From the NCBI RefSeq assembly GCF_016093275.1, contig NZ_JAEDAK010000011.1, positions 62,001 to 126,000 on the forward strand: DNA of 64,000 nucleotides, written 5' to 3'. The position numbers and the translations under genes are program-made. The DNA is from Inhella proteolytica (GTDB taxonomy: Bacteria; Pseudomonadota; Gammaproteobacteria; Burkholderiales; Burkholderiaceae_C). Below the pieces are notes generated by a model. It was not told the origin of the DNA. It did not search any database and saw nothing but the letters and a program-made list of their open reading frames with translations. Numbering within the stretch: position 1 is the first letter of the stretch; every line of letters begins with the position of its first letter. This document shows, in pieces, positions 1 through 8,483 of the stretch.

Positions 1-1
1 G

Positions 2-1027
2 CTCGGCATCCGCCCCTTTGCCAGCTACGCCCGCATCATCGATGCGCGCACGCCCAAGGAGTACGCCGAAGACCACATCCCCGGCGCCATCAACCTGCCC
101 ATCGTCAGCCAGGATGAGTTCGCCGAGGTCGGCACCCTGCACCGCACCAACCCGCACCAGGCCTACGTGATCGGTGCGCAGTACGCGCTGCGCAATGTGG
201 CGCGCTACATCGGCGAGGTCATCGCCCAGCATGGCCCGAAGGACCGGCTGCTGATCTACTGCTTCCGGGGCGGCAAGCGCAGCCGCGCCTGGGCCGACCC
301 GGTGCGCAACATCGGCTACCCGGTGGACGTGCTGCCCGGCGGCTGGAAGGCCTACCGCGCCTGGGTGCGCGAACAGCTCGATCAATGGCCCGCCAAGCTG
401 CAGCTGCGCGTGCTGGGCGGCAGCACCGCCTGCGGCAAGACGCGGCTGCTGCAGGCTCTGGCCGCCGAGGGCGCGCAGGTGCTGGACCTCGAAGGCATCG
501 CCCGCCATCGCGGCTCGCTGCTCGGCGCCCTGCCCGGCCAGCCCCAGCCCACGCAGAAGAGCTTCGATTCCGAGCTGCTGCAGGCCCTGCAGCGCCTGGA
601 CCCGGCGCGCCCGGTGTGGGTCGAGGCCGAGAGCAAGAAGATCGGCAACGTGCAGCTGCCCACGCCCCTGCATGAGGCCCTGCGCGCCGCGCCCACCTGG
701 CGCGTGGCCGCCCCGCTGGCCGCGCGCGTGCAGGTCTGCCGCGAGGACTACGCCCACTTCGCCGCCGCGCCGCTGGAGATGGTGGCCAAGCTCGAACCCC
801 TCAAGCCCCTGGTGGGCGGCGAAACCCTGGCCCACTGGCGCGCGCTGGCCGAAGCCGGCGACAGCGATGCCCTGTTCGCCAGCGTGATGGAGCGCCATTA
901 CGACCCCTGCTACGAACGCTCGCTCAAGCGCGAGCACACACTCACGCCGGTGGAACTGGCGGGGGTGGATGAGGCCAGCTTGCGGGCGGCGGCGCGCGCC
1001 TTGATCGCGGCCGAGGTGCCCCGCTGA
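2..1027 (+). CDS. mnmH: tRNA 2-selenouridine synthase MnmH (SelU), 5' end outside window
   Basis: Replaces sulfur by selenium in 2-thiouridine at the wobble position of some tRNAs, using selenophosphate and a geranylated intermediate (family knowledge). The reading frame is open from base 2, so the start lies left of the window; 341 residues remain, close to a full-length protein. An N-terminal rhodanese domain is visible, with DARTPKEY and HIPGAINLP near the beginning and the active-site loop YCFRGGKRS carrying the catalytic Cys. A P-loop domain follows, with a Walker-A-like GGSTACGKT. The C-terminal part has the expected length. The stop lies 5 nt before the GNAT gene, so the two may be co-transcribed. 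A selenate-type binding protein is encoded about 6.6 kb downstream. Identification is firm; only the N-terminus is missing. Confidence 0.95.
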   Translation, partial: LGIRPFASYARIIDARTPKEYAEDHIPGAINLPIVSQDEFAEVGTLHRTNPHQAYVIGAQYALRNVARYIGEVIAQHGPKDRLLIYCFRGGKRSRAWADPVRNIGYPVDVLPGGWKAYRAWVREQLDQWPAKLQLRVLGGSTACGKTRLLQALAAEGAQVLDLEGIARHRGSLLGALPGQPQPTQKSFDSELLQALQRLDPARPVWVEAESKKIGNVQLPTPLHEALRAAPTWRVAAPLAARVQVCREDYAHFAAAPLEMVAKLEPLKPLVGGETLAHWRALAEAGDSDALFASVMERHYDPCYERSLKREHTLTPVELAGVDEASLRAAARALIAAEVPR

Positions 1028-1032
1028 CGCGG

Positions 1033-1503
1033 ATGCCCATCGCCCTCAGGGCGGCGCACCCGCAGGACGCCGAAGCGGTGGCACAGGTGCTGTGCGAGTC
1101 GCGGCGCGTCTTTCTGCCCTTCGCACCGATGGCGCATCCGCCCGACGAGGTGCAGGCATGGATCGCCTCGGCCCTGATTCCGGGTGGCGGCGTCACCATC
1201 GCCACCCGCGCGGGCCAGGCCGTCGCCATGCTCGCGCTGTCAGGCGACGACCCATGCCGCTGGATCAACCAGCTCTGTGTGATGCCGGGCCACACCGGCC
1301 TGGGCTTCGGCGCGCAGCTGCTGCGCTTCGCCCATGACACGCTGCCACCGCCCATCCGCCTCTACACCTTCCAGGCCAACAGCGGCGCGCGTCGCTTCTA
1401 CGAGCGCCACGGCTACCAGGCCATCGCCTCCAGCGACGGCGCCGGCAATGAAGAGCGCAGCCCCGATGTGCTGTACGAGTGGCGCGGCGGCGGCCCAGGA
1501 TGA
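1033..1503 (+). CDS. GNAT family N-acetyltransferase
   Basis: 156 residues, the usual size for a single-domain GNAT enzyme, which transfers an acetyl group from acetyl-CoA to an amine. The acetyl-CoA-binding region is visible in the middle: LCVMPGHTGLGFGAQLL matches the V-x-P-x-x-x-G-x-G-x-x-L pattern of motif A. It is followed by QANSGARRFYERHGY, the typical motif B (N-x-x-A-x-x-F-Y-x-x-x-G-Y). The start ATG lies 5 nt after the mnmH stop, suggesting a shared transcript. The substrate cannot be deduced from sequence. Confidence 0.9.
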   Translation: MPIALRAAHPQDAEAVAQVLCESRRVFLPFAPMAHPPDEVQAWIASALIPGGGVTIATRAGQAVAMLALSGDDPCRWINQLCVMPGHTGLGFGAQLLRFAHDTLPPPIRLYTFQANSGARRFYERHGYQAIASSDGAGNEERSPDVLYEWRGGGPG

Positions 1504-1515
1504 AACCGACAAACC

Positions 1516-2256
1516 ATGCATGAGATGAACGATTCCAACCGCCACCCGCAAAGCACCGGGTCCGACTCCTTGCCGCGCCTTAGCGCAGCGCAGCTGAACT
1601 TCACGGGCTCGCCCCACTATGTCAACCGCACGGCCCGGTTTGTCCTCGCCGTGCCGGCGCTAGCGGGTGGCGGCGAACCCCTGCTCATTCCGCAGGGCGA
1701 CCCTCGCGCGGGGCAGGTGCTCAAGAAGGACAGCTCGGGTCGGATCGGGCGCGGCGTGGTGTTCTTCAACGGCACCGACCGCGCGTGGCAGGCCGCGCGC
1801 GGCGATGGGCGCGAGGCCATCCTGTTCAACGACATCGGGGCGGATCAAGCCAAGCTCCTGCAAGAGCGCCTGCTTGCGTTGACTCCGCAGGGAGCGCCCT
1901 TGACCCTGGCGTCGATCAAATCCTTGCTCCACTACGCACAGCAGGAACTTGGACTGCTCGACTGTTATCACAAGCGCCTGGACTCGGTGCAACGCGACAT
2001 GGTTGCGATCTCGCCCGCAAACCCGCATTACCTGCAGGTCAGCAAACCGGTTCGCCACCGTGCCCTGTGGGTTCAGCGACCCTTCAGCTTCGATGGACCG
2101 GTGCTGCAGCATTACCCCGAAGGCGCCGTGCTGGTGACGGACGAACGCCATGTCTGGGGCGTGGCTGCTGCGGTGTTCCTGCGCAACTACCGGCAGTTGG
2201 AAGGCGCCAAGGAGCGCGCACTGGGCTCGGTGACTGAGCTGCGCGCCTGGCCCTAA
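1516..2256 (+). CDS. Unrecognised conserved-looking protein (246 aa)
   Basis: No family recognised. The 246-residue product has GC-rich third codon positions and follows the GNAT gene by 12 nt, so it is probably real and in the same transcript. There is no signal peptide and no membrane segment. Residues about 75-115 (GRGVVFFNGTDRAW and EAILFNDIG) look like an alternating strand/turn core, the middle (about 120-160) looks helical, and the C-terminal third contains aromatic-rich strands (LQHYPEGAVLVTDERHVWG). The start could be the ATG at 1516 or an in-frame ATG at 1525. Its stop overlaps the convergent transporter stop by 4 nt. Function unknown. Confidence 0.6.
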   Translation: MHEMNDSNRHPQSTGSDSLPRLSAAQLNFTGSPHYVNRTARFVLAVPALAGGGEPLLIPQGDPRAGQVLKKDSSGRIGRGVVFFNGTDRAWQAARGDGREAILFNDIGADQAKLLQERLLALTPQGAPLTLASIKSLLHYAQQELGLLDCYHKRLDSVQRDMVAISPANPHYLQVSKPVRHRALWVQRPFSFDGPVLQHYPEGAVLVTDERHVWGVAAAVFLRNYRQLEGAKERALGSVTELRAWP

Positions 2257-3557
2257 GCTGCTGCCGCAGCCGCCTGCCCGCGCGCCAGGTTCAAGGGCTT
2301 CAGCAACAGCAGCCCCGCCACGAAGAACAGCCCCGTCGACACGATCGCCAGCCGGTGGTTGCCGCCGGCCAGCAGGGTCACCAGCCCGTAGGTCAGCGGG
2401 CCCAGGATGGCGGCCAGGCGCACCGCAAAACCCCAGAGCGCGAAGAACTCGGCGCGTCGCGCGGCCGGGGCCAGCAGACCGGCGATCGCTCTTCCAGCCG
2501 ACTGGCTGCTGCCCATGCACAGGCCGGCCAGCACAGCCGCCACCCAGAACAGGCCCGGCCCCTGCGCCAGCGCGGCCAGCACCGTCATCGCGATCCAGCC
2601 CACCAGGGTGATGCCCAGCGCGAGCCGGTGGCCGATGCGGTCCTGCACATGGCCCCAGGCCAGCGCGCCCAGCATCGAGGCGATGTTGACCAGGAACACC
2701 AGCATCATGGTCTGCGCCTGCTTGAAGCCCAGCACCTGCTCGGCATACACGGCCGCCAGCGCCACCACCACCGCCACGCCGGCCTGGTAGGCCACGGTGC
2801 AGGCCAGCAGCCAGCGGAAGTCGGCAAAGCGGCGCGCCTCCTGCCAGGTGTGGCGCAGGCGCGCGATGGCACCCTGCAAGCCCAGATGCGTCGCCGCCTG
2901 CGGCTGCGCGCGCTCGCGCAGCAGCGCGAAGGTGCCCAGCGCGGCGAGCGCAAAGATGCCGGCGGTGATCAGCATCGTCACCGGCACGAAGCGCGCCGCC
3001 GGCTCGCCGCGCGCCTGCGCCGAGAGCACATAGGCCAGGCTCAGGCCGAGGGTCAGCATGCCGCCGCAGTAGCCGAAGCTCCAGCCCCAGCCCGACACCT
3101 TGCCGTAGCTGCCCGGCCGCGCCAGCTCGGGCAGAAAGGCCGCGATCAGCGCCTCGCCCCAGGCGTAGAACAGGTTCGAGAACAACACCAGCAGCAGGGC
3201 CAGCGCCACATCGCCCGGCCCCACCCAGGCCAGCGCCGCGGTGGCCAGCACGCAGGCCGCGGTGCTGATGGCCAGCAGCGGCTTCTTCGCCCCGCGCAAG
3301 TCCGCCCAGGCACCGAGCGCCGGCAGCGTCAGCATGGCCAGCAGGCTGGAGAGTGCCAACGCGGCCGTCCACGCAAACGTGGCCCAGCCTGCACCGCCTG
3401 CCACGCCGCCGACGAAATAGGCGCTGAACACGGCCGTGAGCACCACGGTGGTGTAGCCCGAGTTGGCGAAGTCGTACATCGCCCAGCCGAGCACTTCGCG
3501 GCGGCGGACGCCGGGGTTGAGGGCGGGGTGGGAGGTGCTGGCTGCTGCTTGGCTCAT
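2253..3557 (-). CDS. MFS transporter of the Atg22/UMF1-like family
   Basis: A 434-residue polytopic membrane protein with about 12 hydrophobic segments. The N-terminal signature GWAMYDFANSGYTTVV is characteristic of the UMF1/Atg22-like branch of the major facilitator superfamily, whose members are proposed to export small molecules such as amino acids; the substrate is unknown here. The ATG at 3557 is chosen. A GTG ten codons upstream (3587) would add a short polar extension that runs into the inverted repeat and is less likely. The gene is convergent with the unknown gene to its left. Its 5' side abuts the left arm of the repeat-bounded island, so its promoter may lie within that arm. Confidence 0.85.
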   Translation of the reverse strand: MSQAAASTSHPALNPGVRRREVLGWAMYDFANSGYTTVVLTAVFSAYFVGGVAGGAGWATFAWTAALALSSLLAMLTLPALGAWADLRGAKKPLLAISTAACVLATAALAWVGPGDVALALLLVLFSNLFYAWGEALIAAFLPELARPGSYGKVSGWGWSFGYCGGMLTLGLSLAYVLSAQARGEPAARFVPVTMLITAGIFALAALGTFALLRERAQPQAATHLGLQGAIARLRHTWQEARRFADFRWLLACTVAYQAGVAVVVALAAVYAEQVLGFKQAQTMMLVFLVNIASMLGALAWGHVQDRIGHRLALGITLVGWIAMTVLAALAQGPGLFWVAAVLAGLCMGSSQSAGRAIAGLLAPAARRAEFFALWGFAVRLAAILGPLTYGLVTLLAGGNHRLAIVSTGLFFVAGLLLLKPLNLARGQAAAAAA

Positions 3558-3587
3558 GGCGCGATCGTCGCAGGGGCCGGTTGCCAC

Positions 3588-3839
3588 TCGGTGCAGCCCG
3601 TGGGGTCTTCAACCCCACACCCCGACCCGCATTTCTTTGCTGCGTCAAAGAAACGCGGGGCAAAGAAAGACGCTGAATGCACGCAGCCGACCTAGGGTCG
3701 GCCGCGACTGCACGGCTGGCTCACATGGCTCCCACACCCCTCCTGGGACTGCGAAAACCTGCCCGCTAAGCTGGCCGGAGTACCGGCCGACTAGACCACC
3801 GCAAACCATCGCGGGCTTTCTGCGATGACCGGAGCCCCA
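3588..3839 (+). repeat. Left arm of a ~250-bp inverted repeat
   Basis: This stretch reappears as its reverse complement at 4762-5012 with only scattered differences and a few small length changes, by eye close to 90% identical. Shared blocks include CCCGCATTTCTTTGCTGCG, GCTGAATGCACGCAGCC, GCACGGCTGGCTCACATGG and GCCGGAGTACCGGCCGAC. The TTTCTTTG...CAAAGAAA portion is itself a hairpin. No reading frame in it resembles a transposase or integrase. It may be a genome-wide extragenic repeat family; only two copies are in this window. Confidence 0.9.
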
Positions 3840-4761
3840 ATGAGCGAGATGGGATGGGTTGGATCTCAACCAAAAGTAAGTCGCGCGCCTTGTCAACAGA
3901 TGGCCCCGCCCAGTCAATGGCCATGGGCCTGGCAATCTTGCCCACGAGCGCCTTGGATCCCAGTTGCAGAGCACAAGAGGCCACTATGAACCAATGCAAC
4001 TTCGTTTGCCTCACTGCCGATGTTTGGGTGATTGATGCAAGGCTTGTACGGAGCGACCGGAGAGGGCTCCTGTTGCAGCCGCCCCCGTTCCCAGAAATCC
4101 TGCGCGTCTTGATCGGCTCCGCCAAAGTCCACAACGTTCGGACGGAAGCAAGGCAGGGTCACGCGGGACAGACGCACCAGCCACGGCGTGCAGTCGTTCG
4201 GTTCGACGTCTCCTCCTGCTCCTTGGATCTCTTCTTCAACTCGGCTGCCGGCGTCCGGGCCCAGTGCTTACACAGCGTTGAACTTGGCATGCAAGCACTT
4301 GATCTCGCCCGAGATGGGTTTCGGGAAAGGGCGCTTGATGCCTTGTGCAACTGGTCCAGCAGTCACATGCAAGCGATGGAAGCCTGCGCCTCCCTCACCG
4401 ATTCGGCAGCCAAGCTTTGGGTCAGACAAGGACAGTGGGTCAGGACAGCAAAGGTCAATGAACGCCCACTGTGCATTGCGAAGTGGCAAGCGGCACTGCA
4501 GCACGCATCGTTGAAGCAAAGACGACTCATTCGGTACGGCAGCAAGATCCCGACCTTGCCAGCACAGTTGGAGTACATCGGCGCCTGGGTCGGGGCGGGC
4601 GGGACGACGCCTGGAAAGCCTCCCGAATGCCGCTCCCTCCAGATTCACCGATTCGGGTTCACCTGACTCGCGCCCGAACTGGCGCCGAGGCGAGCGACCC
4701 GGCTATGCACAAATCAAGATCAGCCTCTGGGTGCAGCGAGGGCGGCGAGCCGTGCTGATTG
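3840..4761. other. Lower-GC segment between the inverted repeats, no recognisable gene
   Basis: About 920 bp with clearly lower GC than both flanks. It carries an open frame of 270 codons on the plus strand (3854-4666) and shorter frames on the minus strand, but none has a clear ribosome-binding site, a recognisable domain or the third-position GC bias of neighbouring genes. The plus-strand product is rich in Ser, Arg, Cys and Trp and does not look like a folded protein family I know. It may be a decayed gene or acquired non-coding DNA. No transposase, toxin or integrase motif was found. Confidence 0.6.
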
Positions 4762-5012
4762 GGGCTCCATTCATCGCAGCAAGCCCGTGATGGTTTGCGG
4801 TGGTCTAGTCGGCCGGTACTCCGGCCAGCTTAGCGGACAGGTGTTCGCAGTCCCAGGAGGGCTGATGGAGCCATGTGAGCCAGCCGTGCAGTCGCGGCCG
4901 GCCCGAGGCCGGCTGCGTGCATTCAGCGCCTTTCTTTGTCCCGCGTTTCTTTGGCGCAGCAAAGAAATGCGGGTCGGGGTTCGGGGGTGAAGCCCCCGAG
5001 GGCTGCACCGAA
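4762..5012 (-). repeat. Right arm of the ~250-bp inverted repeat
   Basis: Reverse-complement copy of 3588-3839. The outer end reads CGGTGCAGCCC on the minus strand, as does the left arm, and the inner end has TCATCGCAGCAAGCCCGTGAT facing the central segment. It ends 13 nt before the stop codon of the chemoreceptor gene, so it occupies that gene's 3' flank. The internal hairpin of GCGTTTCTTTG with CAAAGAAATGC could act as a transcript end structure, although no T-run follows it directly. Confidence 0.9.
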
Positions 5013-5025
5013 CATGCAACAGCCC

Positions 5026-6603
5026 TTAGCCCTCGGCCACAGTCCTATCCCCAGGATGCAAGCGGAACAGCCGCATCGACCCACTCACCTCATCCACCTG
5101 CCCCTGCAGACTCTGCGCCGCCGCCGCAATCTGCTCCACCATCGCCGCGTTCTGCTGCGTGATGCCGTCCAGATGGCCGACGGCGTCATTGATCTGGCGG
5201 ATGCCGCCCTGCTGCTCTTGCGCCGCGTGGCGGATTTCACCGAGCAGGGTCTTCAGGCCCTGCACCGCCCCCAGCACTTCTTCCATGCGCCCGCGCGCCT
5301 CGTTGGTGCGGCCGGTTCCGGCGTCCACGCATTCGTTGCTGGAGTTGATGAGGCTGCGGATCTCGCGCGCGGCGGTCGTCGTGCGCTGGGCCAGCGAACG
5401 CACCTCGGCGGCGACGACCGCGAAGCCGCGGCCGGCCTCGCCGGCGCGGGCGGCTTCTACGGCCGCGTTCAGGGCCAGGATGTTGGTCTGGAAGGCCACG
5501 CCTTCGACGACCTGGATGATGTCGGCGATGCGGCGCGAGGCCTGGGCGATCTGGTTGACGGAGTCGACCACCGCGTGCACGGCAGCGTCGCTGCGCTCGG
5601 CCAGTTCGGCGGTGCGGTCGGCCTGGGTGGCGCCCTGCACGGCCTGGTCGGCCGTCTGCTGCACGGTGGCCTGGATCTGCGCGACCGAGGCCGCGGTTTC
5701 CTCCAGGCTGCCGGCCTGGGATTCGGTGCGGGCGGAAAGGTCCAGATTGCCGCTGGCGATCTCGTGCGCGGCGGTCTGCACCTGGTCGATGCCGGCGCGG
5801 GTGTCCATCACCACCGCGCGCACATTGGCCGAAAGGCGGCGCAGCGCCAGCTGCAGATGCAGGATGGGCTCCTGCGCGCCCACCGCCACCTTGTAGGACA
5901 GGTCGCCCGAGGCGAGGCGGTTGGCATCGTCGGTGACGCGCACCAGCGGGCCGAGCAGCAGGCGCTGCTGCGCCAGCGTCCCCAGGCCCAGGCCGGCCAG
6001 CAGGGCCAGACCGGTCCAGAGCGACATCAGCCCGAATGCCTGCGCGCAGCCCAGCGCCGGCAGCAGGGCCAGGCCTTGCAGGAGCGCCAGCTGGCCGCGC
6101 AGGCCGGGGCGCAGGGCGCGGCCCAGGCGGCCCCACAGGTCCACGCGCAGGATCTCGCCTTCGGCCAGCGCATGCACGGTGCGGCCCTGCTGCTGCTCTT
6201 CCAGCATGCGGCGGTACAGGGGCTCGGACTGGGCGACCGATTCGCGGCTGGGTTCGGTGGCCACGGCCAGGTAGCCGGTGATGCGTTCGCCCTGGCGCAT
6301 GGGCGTGGCGTTCAGGCGGATCCAGACATGGTCGCCATTGGCCCGCCGGTTCTTCAGGATGCCGCTCCAGGGCTGGCCGGATTGCAGCGTGCGCCACAGG
6401 TCCTCGAAGGCCTGGCGCGGCATGTCGGGGTGGCGCAGCAGGCCGTGGGTGGCGCCCAGCAGGCTCTCGCGCGGGTGGCCGCTGAGCTGCACGAAGGCCG
6501 GGTTGCAGTAGACGATGCGGCCTTGCGGATCGGTCACCGACACCAGGGTCTGGCCGGCGGGAAACGGGGCCTCGCGCCCACTGGCGGAGACGTTCTTGTG
6601 CAT
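5026..6603 (-). CDS. PAS-domain methyl-accepting chemotaxis protein (Aer-like)
   Basis: 525-residue chemoreceptor. The N-terminus is a PAS domain (about 15-120; [17 protein letters not shown] and [13 protein letters not shown]), as in the aerotaxis receptor Aer, so a redox or small-ligand signal sensed inside the cell is likely. A hydrophobic stretch follows (about 175-225, two short membrane passes), then a HAMP-like linker ([20 protein letters not shown]). The cytoplasmic signalling domain contains the hairpin-tip core [20 protein letters not shown], which contacts CheA and CheW. The start ATG at 6603 is preceded by GGAG at good spacing; an earlier in-frame start at 6660 would run through a hairpin and is less likely. 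No other chemotaxis genes are nearby. Confidence 0.93.
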   Translation of the reverse strand: MHKNVSASGREAPFPAGQTLVSVTDPQGRIVYCNPAFVQLSGHPRESLLGATHGLLRHPDMPRQAFEDLWRTLQSGQPWSGILKNRRANGDHVWIRLNATPMRQGERITGYLAVATEPSRESVAQSEPLYRRMLEEQQQGRTVHALAEGEILRVDLWGRLGRALRPGLRGQLALLQGLALLPALGCAQAFGLMSLWTGLALLAGLGLGTLAQQRLLLGPLVRVTDDANRLASGDLSYKVAVGAQEPILHLQLALRRLSANVRAVVMDTRAGIDQVQTAAHEIASGNLDLSARTESQAGSLEETAASVAQIQATVQQTADQAVQGATQADRTAELAERSDAAVHAVVDSVNQIAQASRRIADIIQVVEGVAFQTNILALNAAVEAARAGEAGRGFAVVAAEVRSLAQRTTTAAREIRSLINSSNECVDAGTGRTNEARGRMEEVLGAVQGLKTLLGEIRHAAQEQQGGIRQINDAVGHLDGITQQNAAMVEQIAAAAQSLQGQVDEVSGSMRLFRLHPGDRTVAEG

Positions 6604-6620
6604 GCGCGAACTCCAAAGCG

Positions 6621-6647
6621 CTGCGGACGGCGAGCAGCCGTCCGCAG
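6621..6647 (-). promoter_or_regulatory. Perfect 11-bp hairpin in the chemoreceptor leader
   Basis: CTGCGGACGGC pairs perfectly with GCCGTCCGCAG around a 5-nt loop, beginning 18 nt upstream of the chosen start codon and just upstream of the ribosome-binding site. No T-run follows, so it is not an obvious terminator. It could affect translation or mRNA stability, or be an operator. No function is shown by the sequence. Confidence 0.5.
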
Positions 6648-6724
6648 GGGAGTCGAGCATAGCGAGGGTGGGCGCGCGCCCGGCTCGGTGCCTGCCCGGG
6701 AGCAGCCGGGCGGAGCGTGAAGAA

Positions 6725-7294
6725 TCAGCGCGCGAGCTGATTGGTCAGCGCGGCCAGCGCCTGCAGCACGCCGTCCACCGCTTTTTCCGCGCGCGCGTCC
6801 TGCAGCTGGCCTTGCGCATCGAAGGCCTGGTCGGCCCGGCCCAGCGCGAACTGCTGCGGCTGCACCAGCATCTGGAAATTGCCCTGCACGAACAGGCGCA
6901 GCTGGTTGAGCGCACGCAGGCCGCCGTACTGGCCGGGCGAGCTGGACATCAGCGCCGTGGGCTTCATGGCGGTGCGGTTCTCGCTCAGGCGGCTCAGCCA
7001 GTCCAGGCTGTTGAAGAGCAGCGGCGGCGGGTAGGAGTTGTACTCGGGCGTCACGATCAGCAGTGCCTGGTGCGCCTGGATGGCGTCCTGCAGCTGCTGC
7101 ACGGCGGCGGGCACGCCCTGCTCGGCCTCGAGGTCGCCGTCGTAGATCGGCAGCTGCAACGCGCGCAGATCGAACACGGTGGCGGCGCCAAAGCCGAGCT
7201 GCGTGGCCCGTGCCGCCGCATGGCGGGCCAGGGCGTGCGCATAGGAACCCTGGCGCAGGCTGCCGGGCAGGACGAGGAGTTGGGGGGCGTTCAT
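6725..7294 (-). CDS. NADPH-dependent FMN reductase family protein
   Basis: 189 residues, the standard size for this flavodoxin-like family, which reduces FMN, quinones or azo compounds with NAD(P)H. The N-terminal [18 protein letters not shown] is the FMN phosphate-binding loop (G-S-x-R-x-x-S/G). [21 protein letters not shown] in the middle matches the T-P-E-Y-N-x-x-x-P-x-x-L-K-N-x-x-D-W signature. [17 protein letters not shown] follows as the third flavin-contacting stretch. The start at 7294 is chosen because this loop then sits at the expected position; upstream in-frame residues are Arg/Pro-rich and overlap the palindromic element. It is transcribed away from the neighbouring binding-protein gene. 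Confidence 0.92.
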   Translation of the reverse strand: MNAPQLLVLPGSLRQGSYAHALARHAAARATQLGFGAATVFDLRALQLPIYDGDLEAEQGVPAAVQQLQDAIQAHQALLIVTPEYNSYPPPLLFNSLDWLSRLSENRTAMKPTALMSSSPGQYGGLRALNQLRLFVQGNFQMLVQPQQFALGRADQAFDAQGQLQDARAEKAVDGVLQALAALTNQLAR

Positions 7295-7635
7295 GACGCG
7301 CAGTCTGCACCGAAGGAGGCTGTCGGGCCTGGGGACTACCCCGCGCCGGATGCCAGTCAGGGGCCAGACGAGGCGCCGGCGAGGCCGTGGGGCGGGCCCC
7401 ACAACGAGGCGGCAACGACATATTGGCCCTGACTGGCTCCGGCCCGGAAGGTTCGGTCGCCAAGGGGCCCGCTGCGGCGTTGCCAGCGCTTGCCGGACGC
7501 GAGTCCGGCTGCGCGCCGGCGCCTTGCATCCGGCCCCTTGGCGGCCGAACGCGGGGCAGTCCCCAAGCCCGACAGCCTCCTTAGCGCCTTGCGTTCCAAT
7601 CCAGGGCTTTCCCCTTTGCCTTTACGGAGCTCTTG
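7295..7635. other. Gene-free palindromic interval between two divergent genes
   Basis: 341 bp without a supported gene. One plus-strand frame stays open through it but has no family resemblance. Most of the interval is occupied by nested inverted repeats (listed separately at 7312-7583). The last ~50 bp before 7636 contain GGAG at 7626-7629, the probable ribosome-binding site of the binding-protein gene. Confidence 0.7.
7312..7583. repeat. Multi-arm nested inverted-repeat element
   Basis: Outer arms 7312-7345 and 7550-7583 are complementary over about 34 bp with 3 mismatches. Inside lie two further hairpins. In arm A, GCCAGTCAGGGGCCA (7352-7366) faces TTGGCCCTGACTGGC (7423-7437), with an apex of GTGGGG and CCCCAC. 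In arm B, 7451-7469 pairs with 7532-7550 with one mismatch and encloses a perfect GCCGGAC-GCGA-GTCCGGC hairpin (7492-7509). The whole could fold as a three-way cruciform in DNA or as a branched RNA. A related short stretch with GGCCCGACAGCC lies at 9395-9410, which hints at a dispersed repeat family. Confidence 0.75.
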
Positions 7636-8481
7636 ATGCTGCGTCGCAACCTGATTGCCCTCTCCCTGCTGGCGGCCCTGGGTGCCGCCCATGCGCAAAC
7701 CGCGGTGTTCCGCGTCACCGCCATCCCCGACGAATCCCCCACCGAGCTGGCACGCAAGGCCGCGCCCCTGGTGGCCTATCTGGAGAAGCAGCTCGGCCAG
7801 AAGGTCGAGTTCACGCCGGTGACCGACTACGCCGCCGCCGTGGAGGCGCTGGTGAACCGCAAGGTCGATCTGGCCTGGTTCGGCGGCTTCACCTTCGTGC
7901 AGGCCCACAGCCGCTCGGGTGGCAAGGTCATCCCGCTGGTGCAGCGCGAAGAGGACGAGAAGTTCCGCTCCGTCTTCATCAGCCGCGACCCGGCGGTCAA
8001 GACCCTGGCCGACCTGAAGGGCAAGGACCTGAGCTTCGGCTCGCAGAGCAGCACCAGCGGCCACCTGATGCCGCGCCACTTCCTGCTGCAGCAGGGCCTG
8101 GAGCCCGAGAAGGCCTTCCGCCGCGTGGCCTACAGCGGCGCGCACGACGCCACCATCGCCGCCGTGGCCAGCGGCAAGGTGGCGGGCGGCGCGCTCAACA
8201 TCTCGGTGTGGCAGAAGTTCGTCGACGACAAGAAGGTCGACCCCGCCGAGGTGCGCGTGATCTACACCACGCCGCCCTATTACGACTACAACTGGAGCGT
8301 GCACGCCGAGCTGCCCAAGTCGGTGCGCGACAAGCTGTCCGCCGCCTTCCTGGCCCTGAAGCCCGGCACGCCGGAGGCCGACGAGATCCTCAAGCTGCAG
8401 CGCGCCACCCGCTTCGTGCCCACCCAGGTGCAGAACTACCAGGGCATCGAGGCCGCGGCGAAGAACGCCGGGCTGCTCTGA
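7636..8481 (+). CDS. PhnD/SsuA-type periplasmic binding protein, probably of the putative selenate ABC-transporter family
   Basis: 281 residues with a classical signal peptide (LIALSLLAALGAAHA, cleavage before QTAVF), so it is periplasmic. It belongs to the phosphonate-binding-like (PhnD) fold: KVDLAWFGGFTFVQA, DLKGKDLSFGSQSSTSGHL and SGAHDATIAAVASGKVAGG are family hallmarks. From memory, the combination AIPDESPTELARK plus VEFTPVTDYAAAVEAL is typical of the subfamily annotated as putative selenate ABC transporter binding protein, which tends to occur near selenium genes. mnmH is about 6.6 kb upstream, which fits. No PhnC/PhnE-type ATPase or permease is adjacent, so its transporter partner is unknown. 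ATG 7636 is preferred over TTG 7633 because of GGAG at 7626. Confidence 0.85.
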   Translation: MLRRNLIALSLLAALGAAHAQTAVFRVTAIPDESPTELARKAAPLVAYLEKQLGQKVEFTPVTDYAAAVEALVNRKVDLAWFGGFTFVQAHSRSGGKVIPLVQREEDEKFRSVFISRDPAVKTLADLKGKDLSFGSQSSTSGHLMPRHFLLQQGLEPEKAFRRVAYSGAHDATIAAVASGKVAGGALNISVWQKFVDDKKVDPAEVRVIYTTPPYYDYNWSVHAELPKSVRDKLSAAFLALKPGTPEADEILKLQRATRFVPTQVQNYQGIEAAAKNAGLL

Positions 8482-8483
8482 GC

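Noticed and set aside
3854-4666. 270-codon frame inside the inverted-repeat island as a gene, with a faint phasin-like look around residues 125-200
   Set aside because: No ribosome-binding site, no codon bias like the neighbours, and no motif that withstands inspection; the phasin resemblance rests on a few Ala/Leu residues.
7293-7635. Plus-strand open frame running through the palindromic interval into the binding-protein region
   Set aside because: The product is Arg/Pro-rich, the interval is built of inverted repeats, and the downstream genes have proper starts of their own.
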